The translations under genes and the position numbers were made by a program. Positions 1 through 19,953 of a DNA stretch of 64,000 bases are shown piece after piece. Below the pieces are notes generated by a model, which saw only the letters and a program-made list of their open reading frames with translations, made no database searches and was not told the DNA's origin. How positions within the stretch are numbered: the stretch's first letter is position 1; each line of letters starts with the position of its first letter. Origin of the DNA: Gossypium raimondii (lineage: Eukaryota > Streptophyta > Magnoliopsida > Malvales > Malvaceae); assembly GCF_025698545.1 (NCBI RefSeq), contig NC_068569.1:5828001-5892000 (forward strand), given 5' to 3'.

Positions 1-73
1 ATAAATTGTTCTATTTCTGTTCCTGTTAGTCTATTTCTGACACTGTCCTGTTTTCCTTCTGTTTGTTATATAG

Positions 74-3000
74 AGTGCAAGCTCGACTTCAACAACCATT
101 AAAGACAGATCCAGTTCGGCCAGAATTTTATCGTGCTACTATCAGATGGGAGGCTAATGATGGATCGGGGAGTGCCGGGTAAATTTAGAGCTATAGTTTC
201 CTTGATCATAGGTCTCCTCACTTTTTCGATTTCTTGTTCAGTTAGATCCTTCTTGGACCTAATTTATCTGTAAGTGTCATGGTTTTTGCTATTCTATTCT
301 ACCTTGTAATGCTATTATAATTGTGTTAAGAGGCAATTTGTTTCTTTCGGATTTTAGATTTGTCGCTGAGAGCACTGGCCACCAAATGAGTAGTCGGCTT
401 CTGAGTATGAAGTCAGCTAATGCTTTACTCGAGTTGCCAGCTTCAGGGAGAGTTATTCCTGCTGGAAGTTCTGTCTCAGCCATTGTTATTTCTGATTTAA
501 GTGGTACCCCATTGAGCAAGGCTGCATCGTCATATGATTCAAGTTCAAGTAGTACGCCACATAAAAGTGTGTCAAATGAAATAATGGGAGATGGATCTCA
601 GGATGTGCAGTTCAAAGTAGCTGTTCTTACAGTGAGTGATACTGTTGCATCAGGTGCTGGGCCTGATCGAAGGTATGTGGTTGCTTATTGCTTCTTCAAA
701 TATTGAATCATTTCCTAGGTTAAGGTTCTGGTTTTTCTATGAATTGTAATATCTCAAGAGAGTCTTATTATTTTCCAATTAAAAACCAGATTCCAAAGGC
801 TAGAACCATTGACATAGAAAGCTTGAGCTACAATAATTTTCACTTACTTTTCTTTGGGATATTTGATTATGGATCTAGTTGGAATTTGTTGTTCACTTAA
901 ATCCCATCTATTTCAAATCTAAATGTGCAAGGGCTATGACTGCTTGCATTTCAGATTTGCGAATATGATTCCATATTATATATTATGAGGGTCATGTGAC
1001 TTATGTCACTCCTAACTACGATTCATCCATTGATTTCTTCAACACCTAATCATTCTAACCCTGCAACCCAAATACTGAAAAGTGAGTTTACAAAGGTTTA
1101 TTGTTCAACCAAAAGCATCCCGATACACCACTTTGTTCCAGTTTGTCAAAATGGTCACTTTATGGATGCTAAAGTGATAAAGCAGAGTTGATGTTCCACT
1201 TTATTCTAGTTAGATATGAAATGGGTGAAAGCTCTGCTACAATATTGAGCCAAAATGTTTGTCTGGTGTCAGATCATTTATGTCACTGGCTAAGTTTATC
1301 TTTTCTTACAATGGCCTTTAAAAAGGACTGCATTCATTGAGCTCCCAGTTTCCATGCATCTAGATACACCTTTAAATAATTGTTTCATAAAGGTCACATA
1401 TTCGATGCTAAAGCAAACAAGCAAAGTTGATATTGTCCCATGACGAAGTGAGACATGGGAATACTGAATACTTTGCTACAACATATGGAAACAGCAATAG
1501 TACATTTTGCATGAAGACTTTTTGTTCCAGCTCTTAGTATTTTAGGTACCGTCTGTTTTTCTTTTTTATTTCTTTTTATCATTTCTTGGGTGCATTCACA
1601 AATTTGACTTTATGGTAACCATCTAAATGTTGGCACTTTTCACGCTTCCCATTAATGTTTTATCTATTAATCTCAGACCCGAAACCACCTTCAAGATGCA
1701 CCAATGGCAAGTTGTTTACATTTGGCAACATGACCTATGTATAATTAATTGATACTCAACAATTATGCGAGTTACTTAGTTGAAGTGAATAGGTAGTAGC
1801 TCCCACTGTTGACTTCCATCTTTTTATGCTCTATCATAAAGCCAGATTTCTAAACCATGCATATGTTTTCTGAAATGTTCTAGAAGGCTTTTCTTCCTTA
1901 ACCCATAACCTTTATTGTGATGGTAATCTTGCATAATTATGTCATGATTCTATCACTACAATCATGTCAGATTACTATCACAACAACCTTCATATTTGCT
2001 TATACCTAAAATTGTATGATTATGAAATTGCAGTGGGCCAAGGGCAGTATCTGTTGTGAATTCCTCATCGGAAAAGTTAGGAGGTGCAAAGGTAGTTGCT
2101 ACAGGTGTGGTTTCAGATGATGTGGGAAAGATCAAGGAAGTTTTGCAGAGATGGAGTGATATTGATAAGCTGGATCTTATCCTTACACTTGGTAAGATTC
2201 TTGTTCTCAGCAGCCTCCTTTTTCATTGTTGGATATAGAGATTTCCCTTTTGGTTCTATTTATTCTCACTCCTTTTCTTAAAATTGTATTATCATTATTA
2301 AGGTGGCACCGGATTCACTCCAAGAGATGTGACCCCTGAAGCAACTAAAGAGGTGATTGAAAAAGAAACACCCGGTCTTTTGTATGTCATGATGCAAGAG
2401 AGTTTAAAGGTAATAAACTGAATTATGCCGTGAATTAACTTAAGAACTCTTTTTTATCTGTTTCTTCCTGGGCCTAGCTTAGCTTAAAAGTGATGTTATC
2501 AATTCAGTCAAGCTAAACCTGCTCATATAGACCTATCAGCAAACATCCATGAGATTATGTGATAGATCTTGCTGAAAGATTGAAATTGCCATACCCATTT
2601 TAGACCAGAAAATGCATACACAGCGAACCAAGCCAATCTAAATCTAATTAAACAAAATAAGAAAATTCCAAACATTCGTGGTAAGAGATGAAGGCTAAGT
2701 GGAATAAGAACTTCCCTGGTATGTGTCTAAGCCAGCGCAACCAAGCTTTGCATGCATAAGCAGATATGCCAGGCCTGCACTTCCCTTGTATGACTGTTTT
2801 CTGCACAATTGATTTTCAATTCCATGTGTGATTTGTTGTTTGTTAAGCATCCTAATGAGTTGGCTCCATGAAAGGCATAATATGCAAGACATGTTTATTT
2901 TTTCTATGTGACATGTAATGACACACTGCAGATTGTCCTTGCAATTATCTGCTTCTTGTCAAATCTTCGGTGTCCAGGGAATGTTTGAAGAGATTAACCA

Positions 3001-3755
3001 TAAAAATCCATTATGTGTGCTGAGATGCAGTTTCTTTTTCCCAACTTACGCAGAAAATGGTCGTTTTAATATCATATTGAAGAAGCACATAATTGCATAT
3101 ATCTAAGATTGTTTTCCCTTCATACATACGTTAGATATGATGTCATGCCACATTTTGTGTATTCTTAAGATAATATCACCTATGAACTGACCTCTTTTAT
3201 CGGTAATGGAAATAGGTAACACCATTTGCTATGCTCTCACGCTCAGCAGCAGGCATAAGAGGGTCAACATTGGTAAGATTGAGATGTTATTTATACTTTT
3301 GGTTGATTATATATGAGTTAATTCACTTATGATGTGGTTAGTTCTCTACTGGAATTTTGCTCTTCTATTGCGGTGTGCTTAGGGATTAATCAAAAAATCA
3401 AACCATATCGTGTGAAACTAGGAATTGCTGTTCATACTGTTCTTTTATAGAACATGTTTCTTATGCTATCAGTATATCAAGATCATGAACATGTGCTTTT
3501 AAAAGTACATGTTTCTAATTCTAATCATGTATCCAGATCATCAACATGCCCGGGAATCCAAATGCAGTCGCAGAATGCATGGAGGCATTGTTGCCTGCCC
3601 TTAAGCATGCACTAAAGCAGGTAAAGGGTGACAAAAGAGAGAAACATCCCCGGCACATCCCTCATGAACATGCTACACCAGTGGATACTTGGGAGCGCAG
3701 CCATAAGTTGGCCTCTGCTGGTAGTGTCGAACCCAGTTGTCCTTGTTCCCATTAA
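74..3755 (+). CDS. CNX1: CNX1, molybdopterin molybdenumtransferase (3' part, start outside window)
   Basis: This is the C-terminal part of the two-domain plant enzyme that makes molybdenum cofactor: the G domain adenylates molybdopterin and the E domain inserts molybdate. Exons read from splice sites and phase are 74-178, 358-672, 2034-2191, 2303-2409, 3216-3272 and 3537-3755, with stop TAA at 3753. The first two exons hold the end of the E domain ([13 protein letters not shown] and the following beta-rich domain) and a short linker. From [17 protein letters not shown] onward comes the MoaB/MogA-like G domain, with the binding motifs [12 protein letters not shown] and [12 protein letters not shown]; the first is split across the 2191/2303 junction. 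The upstream exons with the rest of the E domain lie before base 1. It converges with the HemK gene. The family call is firm from the intact G-domain motifs. Confidence 0.95.
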
Positions 3756-4942
3756 TATGCTCTTTTTGTTTAGAGGATAAGAAAGCAAGATACAATCTTT
3801 AGCGATCTTTGAGAGCCATAACTTTTTTGTTATTATCTGACATCAAAATGTGAATAAAGATGTCAAAACTTGAGAATTTGAACAAACATTGGGATCGTGC
3901 AGATGATGGTCAATTCATTATCAATAATTGGATAGAAATGAGAAAGAAATTATCGGTTTTACCAGTAAGGAAATCTATGAATTAAAACAAAGTTTATAGA
4001 TGATAATGCAGAATTTGTGTTCTAACGGGCATCATTGGTATAGTGTCATATACCTGAATTATTTGATTAAAAATTTTAGAAAATCACTCATCTACTCATC
4101 TTCAGCTCTTGTTTGCAACACTGGTGCAAGAGTGCTGAATGATAATGGGTTGTGCCTTCGGCACGAGATGGTTGATAGCTTGAAACTGAATATCTCGCGT
4201 CTCACTGTTATTGATGTCAGACCTTCATATTCAACCACATGTACCTCAACTTGTTTCCATCAAGACGTATTATAAGACAAAGGCGGTGAGAAATACTGTA
4301 AATTCTTCTCTTGTAAATGAAAGCTCAAATTGCTAATATTTCTTATTTTACCTCATCGTTGTTGGACTATGGACATCGGGCAGACTTGATGGGGAGCTTG
4401 AGGGTGTTAAACTTCCATTCCTGGTTGAGGTAATTGGGACAACTGCAATATATTAACATAAAAAAATAAAGTCAAAATAATAAGTTTTGTAATTTTAGAT
4501 ACGTCATATTCTTACTCAGACTGAATAAGATGAAGTTAGGCCGACAAGGATATCCAAAAATTGAATATGAGTGTTGGACAAAGCTGTAGTTGACACTTAA
4601 ACCCAAGTTTTGAGTAAACATAGGACGATCTAGCATTTGGCGAAAGAAATCTACACCCTTGACTAAATTAGTAGTACTCGATCTCAATATGGTACTTGTT
4701 CCCTGGAAGATTTCAGCATTCTAAAAGAGTTTTGCAGAGTAGCATTAACTTAAAAGATATACCATTTTCACATAAATGCACAATATTGGCAAACAACAAA
4801 TGGAATTAAACCATCAATGGAAAAGAAATCATAAAACATTTTATCAAAAGTAATCTACTAAACTGCTTGGAACAGTGACCTTTTCCTTGCTTTTTGTTCT
4901 TCGTGACCAATGTAAACCAAGGTATTTTACCGATCATTCCAT
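3756..4942. other. Intergenic region between convergent CNX1 and HemK genes
   Basis: This holds the 3' ends of two convergent genes. An open frame of 91 codons at 4000-4275 (+) is less AT-rich than its surroundings and is followed by another coding-looking stretch near 4380-4430 (residues like GRLDGELEGVKLPF). I do not recognise either. They could be a decayed gene fragment or chance. Nothing else stands out. Confidence 0.4.
3853..3858 (+). terminator. AATAAA polyadenylation signal of CNX1
   Basis: A canonical AATAAA lies about 100 bases after the CNX1 stop codon, a usual distance for a plant 3' UTR. The position is seen; its use is inferred. Confidence 0.45.
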
Positions 4943-6973
4943 TCATCGACGAAATCCCATCACAAAACGTTGGATACCAGCAAAATCAGATACTATGTTC
5001 ATATCACGAAAGCTGCCTGGCTTCTCATTCTCAATGTATTCCACAAGAAACTTGCACTGCTTTTCTCCATTTGTCTGTTACAAGAGAATCACAAAGAACT
5101 CAAGTCAGTTACAACCTGGTCCTGCAAGAACAAAACTTATTAAAGCACAACTAAAACAAAGACTCATAAGAAGACACGGTTACTTTGAATGGCCAAGATT
5201 CGATTGTATGTTATAAGATAAGCAAATGAACGAATTATTAAATCTGTCTTTGTTACAATATGTCTTACTGGATCAAGTTAGAAAATGTCCTAAGAAATCT
5301 GGAGCAGAAACATGGTTAATGTGGTAAAAGGTAGCGGCCAGATCTATCCAGACATAAGATTTCAATTAAAATTCCTTATCCTTATTCATGAATATACATA
5401 ACATGAGATAAGAATCATATTTAATAAAATGTATTTCTCTACCAATCCCTTATCAACGACAATTTTACAGAAACCAAATTTTCAACCCGAAATGGGGAAT
5501 AAGTGCATAAGCTAATTGCTAAAAGAATCTAAGAAATATCAAAATTATATACCTCGAAAGCGAAAAAGCCTCCAGGTTTCAACATGGAGGCAACTCCATC
5601 AATGAGATGAAGAAGATCATTGGTTCCACTAATACCACCATCTAATGCAAGTATTGGTTCATGTTGACCAACTTCAGCTTGTAGGCCAGATATGTCACCA
5701 CTTGGTATGTACGGTGGGTTACTCAAAACACCAGCAAGTTTACCTTGAACATCTTTCAATGGTTCAAACCAAGATCCTTTCCTCACCTCAACCACATCCT
5801 AATTCGTAAACCAAAAGCATGTTTCTCAATATGATTTGAGATAAGAAAGGCACAAAAACAAGATGATGGCAGTATAATTTGTTTATTTGGGCATACAACA
5901 AAATTATGTTTCTTCGATAAGTTGTTGTTTTTAAGTCATATAGTCTTGCATAAATCATTCAAATCTATCTTGACCAATCACTACAAGTGCTCATCCTATA
6001 TCTTGTTCTGCAACAAAGAATTAGAGACTTCTATGCACAAAGTCTTTTATCCAAACTGCCATGGCGATTGATCAGGCACCATAATAGGCATTGATTCTTT
6101 CATTTTAACCTTTTTTCCTTATATCAACCTATTGATCTTGCTTTGTGCATAATACAAATTTAGGAAGTATTTGAATTTTCACTAGGCAGTCCATACTAAA
6201 ACAATGAAATGAATTACCTGTAGACCATATCTTTGCACATTAGAAGTGGCCACAGCAACTGCCACCGGACTTAAATCAGTAGCAATGACTCTGCCACAAG
6301 CATCGCCGTGAGCATGAGTTGCTAAGGCCCTTGCAGTTGCAATAGCAATAGCACCACTGCCCGTCCCCAAATCGGCCCAAAAACCTTGTGCCAATTCTGG
6401 GGCATTGTTCAAAGCCACACCTTCAACCAAATCAATTATCACTTCAGTTTCAGGCCGAGGAATAAGAACCCCTTCTTGCACACTCAACACCAAATCCCTC
6501 CAATGTTCACACCCTACCACATACTGAAAAGGTCTCCTCTTTTCAATCCTCTGCCTCCAAACACAATACATCTCCTCCAATGGCGCTCTTAACGCAACGC
6601 TTACATCTGGATTCTCATTGTTACCCGATTCCAATCGAGACAATATTACTGAACGGTGTTGGAGTTCAATCAAGTCTTGTAGAAGCCAGTTGAGCTCTCT
6701 GCGGAGGAGAGTGGAATCGGGGCCATTGTCTAAGTTAATAAAAGAGGAGCCAACTGAGGAAGCCAGATTTTTAGCCCATTTATGCCATTTGGTCAGCTCT
6801 GAAAGAGAGGCAGAGAAGGAAGGTGGCCTTAGATAGAGTGGAACCTTGGGTTTTACATCAATGGAGGATGTTGTTATTGAATTCATGAAACAACGTGAAA
6901 TGGGTATTTGGAAATTCGCACAAACTCCACAACTCAGACCAGACGACCTTAGCTTCAACATATCTATAAACAA
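4943..6973 (-). CDS. HemK/PrmC-type release factor glutamine methyltransferase, organellar
   Basis: This SAM-dependent methyltransferase should methylate the glutamine of the GGQ motif of organellar class I release factors. Three exons on the minus strand, 6973-6218, 5798-5553 and 5074-4943, join in frame to 377 residues. The N-terminal ~40 residues are Ser/Arg-rich without a fold motif and look like a plastid or mitochondrial transit peptide. The family signature IPRPETE is at residues 171-177, the SAM-binding motif DLGTGSGAIAIATA starts at 201, and the catalytic NPPY motif is at 279-282. The end is RFVMGFRR. The protein has the usual length for the bacterial-type plant PrmC plus a transit peptide. 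Which Met is used (codon 1 or 5) is open. Intron boundaries are canonical. Confidence 0.92.
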
Positions 6974-7839
6974 ATCTTCCTAAGATGTCGAAACCTTAGA
7001 TTATACAACCTTTGAAAAGAATAAGATTTAAGAGACAAACCTAGAAAAGGGTTTCCGAAGTGGTTAATAGCTTTTTAACTAAAATTAGACGGGTGACTTC
7101 CACTTAATTGCTTGCTCACACCATCCGTCTAAGAGATATCGAGAAAATAAAAATGGGGAAGAGAATCTATTATGAACAGATGATTTTTTTTATATATGTA
7201 TTTATAATCGACTCACATAGGCGGACCTTTAGATTTTGAGCTGAACACTCACCGCTGTTTTGGATTTTCATTTGTTTTTTACAGCTTGATTCATTGTAAT
7301 GAAAGAAAATGAAATTAAAAATCTGAAGATTTATAAATTCGCAAGAAAAATATTTTTTTTTAAATTTAATTATAAAATTATATAAATATTAATACAACCT
7401 TTCATTTTCTACTACCATTATAGAGTTTATTCGAGTCTGATCTTACTGAGCCTAAAATAAATAAATAAAAATTCAAAATGCAACTTGATTTGCATTTACT
7501 CCAAACCCAGAAATCTCGTTTATCAATTAGGAAATCAAAGAACCCAGCGAAGATCCCTAGAGGTGTTTGTTCATAATAATGTCTTACATGTGATTGTACA
7601 TGAAATAAATATGAGATAATTTTCTTAATATATATAAAAATTTCAAAAAAAATATATGCAAATCCAACATAAATTTATATTCTTGAATTAATTTTTTTTC
7701 CAATTTTCAGCAACCCCTCGGAATGGTATGAGATTTTATTTAATTAAACAAACAACAGCTCCCACACAAGATAACACAAATTTAAATAAGAAAAATAAGA
7801 AAAAGAAAAATAGACACAATATAACACATTTCATGAAAA
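6974..7839. other. Intergenic region, HemK promoter side and carboxypeptidase 3' side
   Basis: AT-rich DNA containing the presumed HemK 5' UTR and promoter, followed by the 3' flank of the carboxypeptidase gene. I see no open frame, repeat or clear regulatory motif. Confidence 0.5.
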
Positions 7840-14663
<6,824 letters not shown>

Positions 14664-15529
14664 GGTCTTCTCTCTTGAGCTTTTCTTTTTCTCGGGAGAC
14701 TGACGGTCCCGGAGGAAAATGATGAGAGCGTGCGAGCTGCGAGGTTGAAATCTTTTAAATGTAGAAAATCAAGAAGGGGGATGGAAGGGCAATATAGAGG
14801 GCCCAACACAGATTAAGGCATCTGATTCTCTCTCATCCGCACGCATTTTCTCGCTTTCCTCTCTTTAAAATAAAAGAATTCTTTTTCCATTTTTGAATTA
14901 CTATATTTATTAAACACAATAAGATATTAGATATTTTTCCTTTCAAAACAACGGACATCTTATAAGAGCGGAGAGATGTCTAGAAATTTTCGAAGTTCCT
15001 TTGTCATGTTCGATATTGATTGGATTTGGACAGGTTCATGATAAATCTAAATTATCATTTTAAAATTATTTTATATATGTATTTTCATAAATAAATTTAA
15101 ATAAATATATATTTATTATCAATTACTAATTTATCAGCTTAAATTATAAATTATTTTGCCGAAGATTTGGCCTGGAGTTGTCTAAAGATAAAATTACAAA
15201 GATGTTGGACCGTGGACAAAGTTTGTAGTAATTCGAGCATAAAAATATTTTTATTTAAAATAATTATAATATGAATTTTGTGGTCTGGTTGAGATTAATC
15301 AAAAACTTTTTGTGATAAGGTTGGAAATTGTGTGTTAAAATTGTTTAAATTGATGGGTGGACCCAACTGTATAATTTCTTTTCATTTAACTAGGGATTAA
15401 AAGATATCAAATTAAAATATTAATTTTAAGAAGGGTTAAGAAAGATGTTATAGTATTTAACCAAACGGATAAGGCACTGCCTGCCTTGTGTATATCTCTC
15501 ATTATATATAAATCTTAATATAAAAATAA
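14664..15529. other. Calmodulin promoter region and flank of the solo LTR
   Basis: The first ~150 bases upstream of the calmodulin ATG contain pyrimidine-rich 5' UTR-like sequence on the minus strand. The rest is AT-rich. I see no gene. Confidence 0.4.
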
Positions 15530-18235
15530 TGTAACACCTCCATATTCTACCCGGTCATCGAGTCAAAATATTAAGATGTCACATTCGTTGCCGAAGCAAT
15601 TACTGAAAATTTTATATCAATGTATCATATTATTTAATTAATATAGATCATTAACTCATTTCAGTAATAATTGAATTTACGATAAAACTAATTATGAGTT
15701 AAATGAGCTCATTAAAACATCCACAATTGATCAAAGGCCAAATTGCATAGTTCATAAAAAATTTTGAACTGTCGTCGCGACGTTGGGGTTTCCACATCGT
15801 GACATGGCGAACTTGTCATCATGACGTCGTCTCCATTTTCCTACAAATTTTCACGCTTTATTTTTATTTATTTATTTTTTATATCATTACCTGAACCATA
15901 TTCAGATGTCATAACTGCCACTTCATTTTACATATCATCCACTTACATCTATTTCTAATCTCAAGTCCTCATAAAAACATGATATTCAATCAAAGATAAT
16001 AAAGTTTATAAAATTAACACAAATATTAAAGTTTTACAAATAAGACCATTGGAAGACTTGCACTTTCAAAGTAGTTTACCAATCTTATGTAACTTTCATA
16101 TTTATTTCTAAATTGTGCCAATCAATTTAATTCTTCATAAAATTTTAACAATAATTCATTATCACATTAATTAACAATCATTCACTTATTATTTTATCAA
16201 TTCGTTTAAACATATTCACATGTATTGATCATTCCATCACTTACAACCATTTCAAACATTTCAAATTCATCTACCATATATATATAATCATTTTTTTCCT
16301 CCTCCTCATCCTCTCCATTCCACATCCTTTATGTATATATTTATTAGAATCTTTAGCTTTTAGTATATAACATGCTTATATGTAATTTTGTCGTAATTCA
16401 ACTATTTACTTATATATTAATATCAAAGTTATCCACTTGAGTCATAGTCACTAAATTATTTATATATTGACTTACGAATTCAAAATTAAGATTTGCTTGA
16501 TGTTTTTAAAACAAGACTTAAATATCTTTTACCGTAAAAATTTTAAAATTTATAATTTAGCCAATCAAGACAAGAAATTATTCAATTTGTCCCTATTCTG
16601 TTGCTTGACAGTTTCGACCTTTCTTTACTAAAAATTAATTATTCTTAGTACGGGGTTTGAACTTTGAATGATTTTTTTCGTTTGTTTCTATTGAAAATAG
16701 ACTCATTAATAATTTAAACATATAAATTTAAACTCATTAATTATTCATGATTTTCCAAAGTCAGAACAGGGGAACTCGAATCCACTCCGACCTTATTTCA
16801 CGAAAATTAATATATCTCAAACTATAAAATCTCGTTTCTTCCAGCGTTTCCTCCATATGAAACCAGACTCAATAAGCTTCAATTTCATATTTAATTCAAT
16901 CTCTAACTAAATTTCTATAATTTTAGGTGAATTTTTAAAGTTAAGTCACTGCTGTTGTCCAAACTGTTTTAATGAAAATATTTTCTTTTCCAAGGTTCTT
17001 TACACTATCTTTCATTCAATCACACATAATTGTCATACTTTTGATTACTATACAATTTAGTCACTTGTGTTTATGTGTAGATTACATATTCATTTCTCAA
17101 TCTTAGTACTTTTCACCATACAAATCACATTCTCTCTTACCAATTTAGTGTTTTAAGTCTCTATTCTTCATCAAATACTTTCTATTTCTAGTATTTAGAT
17201 TAAATACATACTTCATACATCTCACTCAAAACATCTTTAACGCAATCTATTGAAATACAAGTAGGTTTAGTATGAAACTTATCTCATTTGTCAAGAATTT
17301 CTTCATTTCCATGCATTTCTCATCTTCACCACTTTCCTTCCTTTTTCTTCTCGCTTTCTCCATTTTCATCTACTATTTTATTGATTATAAATTGGACATA
17401 TTCTTTAAAATCTCTACTTCACATTCTCTCTTTAATATCTCATTTGTCGAGAATTTCTTCATTTCTTTTCATTTCCATGCATCTCATCTTCACCACTTTT
17501 CTTCCTTTATCTTCTCATTTTCTCTACTTTCATCTACTATTTTCTTGCTTCTAAATTGATGAACATATTCTCTAGAATCTCTACTTCATCTTCTCTCTTT
17601 AATATCTAAGGAAATTTTCAAAAATTTAGGTAAAATGTAGATTTTCATGATAAAGGACTAAGTTGTAAAGAAAATAAAACTTCCTTTCTCACCCTTACGT
17701 TGGAAGGATGATAAATTTCATTCATCCTTCAATAAAATAATAATAAATATCTAAGTAAAATATTAATAAAATAATATTTAACTAATTAATTTAAAAAAAA
17801 AACACCAAAATATCATCAACATATCATTACATTCTAGAATTCTCCCTCTTGCTAATTGACCATTTTACCCTTCATGATATTTCTAAATTCCATCCTTGAA
17901 TCATACTTAATTTGGTAAAATTGTGATTTAGTCCTCACAATTCTTCACATATTCAAATTGGTCCCTGCATGCCGATTCCATATATTAGTAAATTGGTTTA
18001 TTTTCACTTTTGGTCTTTCAACGTTCTCATTTTTATACTTCGATCCCCTAAATTTTGAATATTTACACCTGAGTTAAAAAATTTCACATGTTTACAATTT
18101 AGTTTCTTCCTTAATACATCATGTCATGCTTCTTGATTTAACTCTCTTTTGATATATTGCATCTTTTATTTTCTTTGATCTTATACCTTATTTATCTCAT
18201 ATTATTTACTACTAAGGGGTTTTGTGGATGTTACA
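15530..18235 (+). mobile_element. Solo LTR of an LTR retrotransposon (2706 bp)
   Basis: The element starts TGTAACACCTCC and ends GGATGTTACA, so it has TG...CA ends set in a short inverted repeat TGTAAC/GTTACA. It is flanked by a perfect 5-bp direct repeat AATAA at 15525-15529 and 18236-18240, the expected target-site duplication. No gag or pol frame lies inside and there is no second LTR, so it is a solo LTR left after recombination between two LTRs. The start and end resemble large Gypsy LTRs common in cotton (inference). The orientation is taken from the TGTAACAC end. Short frames at 17272-17559 come from a C/T-rich tandem repeat and are not genes. Confidence 0.85.
17281..17609. repeat. Tandem duplication (~156 bp unit) inside the solo LTR
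   Basis: Two diverged copies begin ATCTCATTTGTC at 17281 and 17437. Each contains matching CATCTTCACCACTTT, CATCTACTATTTT and TCTCTACTTCA segments and ends TTTAATATCT. Confidence 0.85.
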
Positions 18236-18240
18236 AATAA

Positions 18241-19953
18241 TTTATTTAAATAATACATATTTACTCCCAACTCTAGAATTATTTAAAATTACAATAAAAA
18301 AAACTCTAAATACAGTTCGTGTTTAATTACCCCGTAAGCCATAATCACTTTTAACTTAATTTGAATGGCTTGAATAAATCTCTTCGATGAAAAATCTCTA
18401 ATAATTTGAATTTTAAGTTTGCAAATTGAGAATATATATATGTGTTTGTGGAATAAGGGAGAATTCCGAATTCTCCTTTTTGAATTTCATACGTGGAACT
18501 TGGAAGTACTATTTTTACTTGAATTGAATTTGGTTGTGTTTTTTGTTATGTATTGAAGTCAATTAATACAATTGGGGAGTAATAGTCAAAACGGAACGGT
18601 GGCTAGACTATTTCTGCGCAGAGAAGTTGTACTGGAAGCTCTAAACTGGGCCTGGCAATGACTCTGAAAATATTTGGCATTAGGAATAACGTTATTCAAA
18701 AGAGTTATAATGAGTGGATTTTATAAAAACAAAAATATTATTTATTTTTAATAGTTTAATATAACATCAGTAATTTTATTTTGAATTTTAAGATTTTAAT
18801 TTAGATTTAAATTTTTAAAGATGAAAATACTTAAATCCAAGATGAAAATGTTGATGGTATTAATCCATCGAAAAAGGAAATAGATAATATGGCATCATTT
18901 GTTTCATACATTTTAATATTGAACCAATTGTTGATGATTTGGTAAAAATTTAAATTACAGGAGAATAGTGATGAAAAGTAATTCTAATGTTTTTCTAAAA
19001 TATTCACTTCTTTCAAAATTTTACAAAATAAAAATTATTTTATTTATTTATTTAATGTTGTGCTTTCTTTTGCATTTGAATTTATATTATTTATCAAATC
19101 ATTGAAAAATAGAAGCGAAAAATTAATGTTTACTAATTTTGTTGACATGGCGGCATATACATGAATTGTTGTGTGTATAGTAATTAATTATTTAAAAAAA
19201 ATAAAAAAAAATTCATAACTTTTATACTTCTCAAATAATTTTAATTTTCTCTAAATCTCGTAAACTAACTAGAATCAAATTACCAAATCTTCAACATGGT
19301 GGTACAAGAAGACCGTCTTTTATCCAGGATGAATATCAAAAGAGGATAGAGGTCTATTGAAAGCTCATCCACTTCTTAAACTGTATTGCTACCCAATCTA
19401 CAGCTCTGTTTGCCTCCCTGTAGTCTTCTTTGCAGATTTCATAAAAAGTCAAATTTGGAATCAATTTCAAGTATCATTTTTCCAAAATTATTTCGAATTG
19501 CACACTCCAATCCTGAAGATGAAATGGTCTCTAGCCCTAAACAAATTCTACAAAGGATAAAAACAATTGCTAAATGTCAAAGTGAACAAAATGCCTAGTA
19601 ATTGAATCAGCTCTAGGCTTGTATGCAAAGTGTTACTTTAGATTGTTTGATTTGAAATTAGAATAATTATATTTTTAAATTTTGATTTGAAACAAAATTT
19701 GAATTGCTAAAATTTCAATCAATTAGATGGATTTAGTTTGATTCAAAATATCTAAAATCAGCTCACTTGATAGCAAAAGTTTAATTAAAAAACAAATTCA
19801 AACAACTTACTAGCATCTTTATTGTATCGGAAGTTGGAATAATGTTTAGCATTATTGTTCTTCTGCTTTTGGCATATAAAAGGAATGACAAATTCAAAGG
19901 GTGAAACCAATCGAGAAATTACGTTCTGTATTTGCGTCCCGCAAAGCTTACTT
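18241..19953. other. Intergenic region between solo LTR and RTM2-like gene
   Basis: Mostly AT-rich DNA without genes. The exception is a decayed retroelement RNase H-like fragment near 19.3-19.55 kb, described separately. Confidence 0.45.
19340..19520 (-). pseudogene. Fragment of a plant retroelement RNase H-like domain
   Basis: On the minus strand two stretches read CAIRNNFGKMILEIDSKFDFL (across 19443-19505) and REANRAVDWVAIQ (19384-19422), separated by a stop. An acidic E-x-D-S motif followed by a conserved RE-N-x-A-D-x-[LV]-A motif is the signature of the RNase H-like domain that accompanies plant non-LTR reverse transcriptases. The rest of such an element is absent, so this is a short relic. 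The family match is from motif memory only. Confidence 0.5.

Noticed and set aside
4150..4175. TTCGGCACGAG, which matches a common cDNA-library adaptor
   Set aside because: It sits in continuous genomic sequence and forms a small natural palindrome (GTGCC...GGCAC). Eleven bases can match by chance.
17272..17559. Two overlapping open frames of about 90 codons
   Set aside because: They come from a pyrimidine-rich tandem repeat inside the solo LTR, give low-complexity Phe/Ser protein and have no conserved motif.
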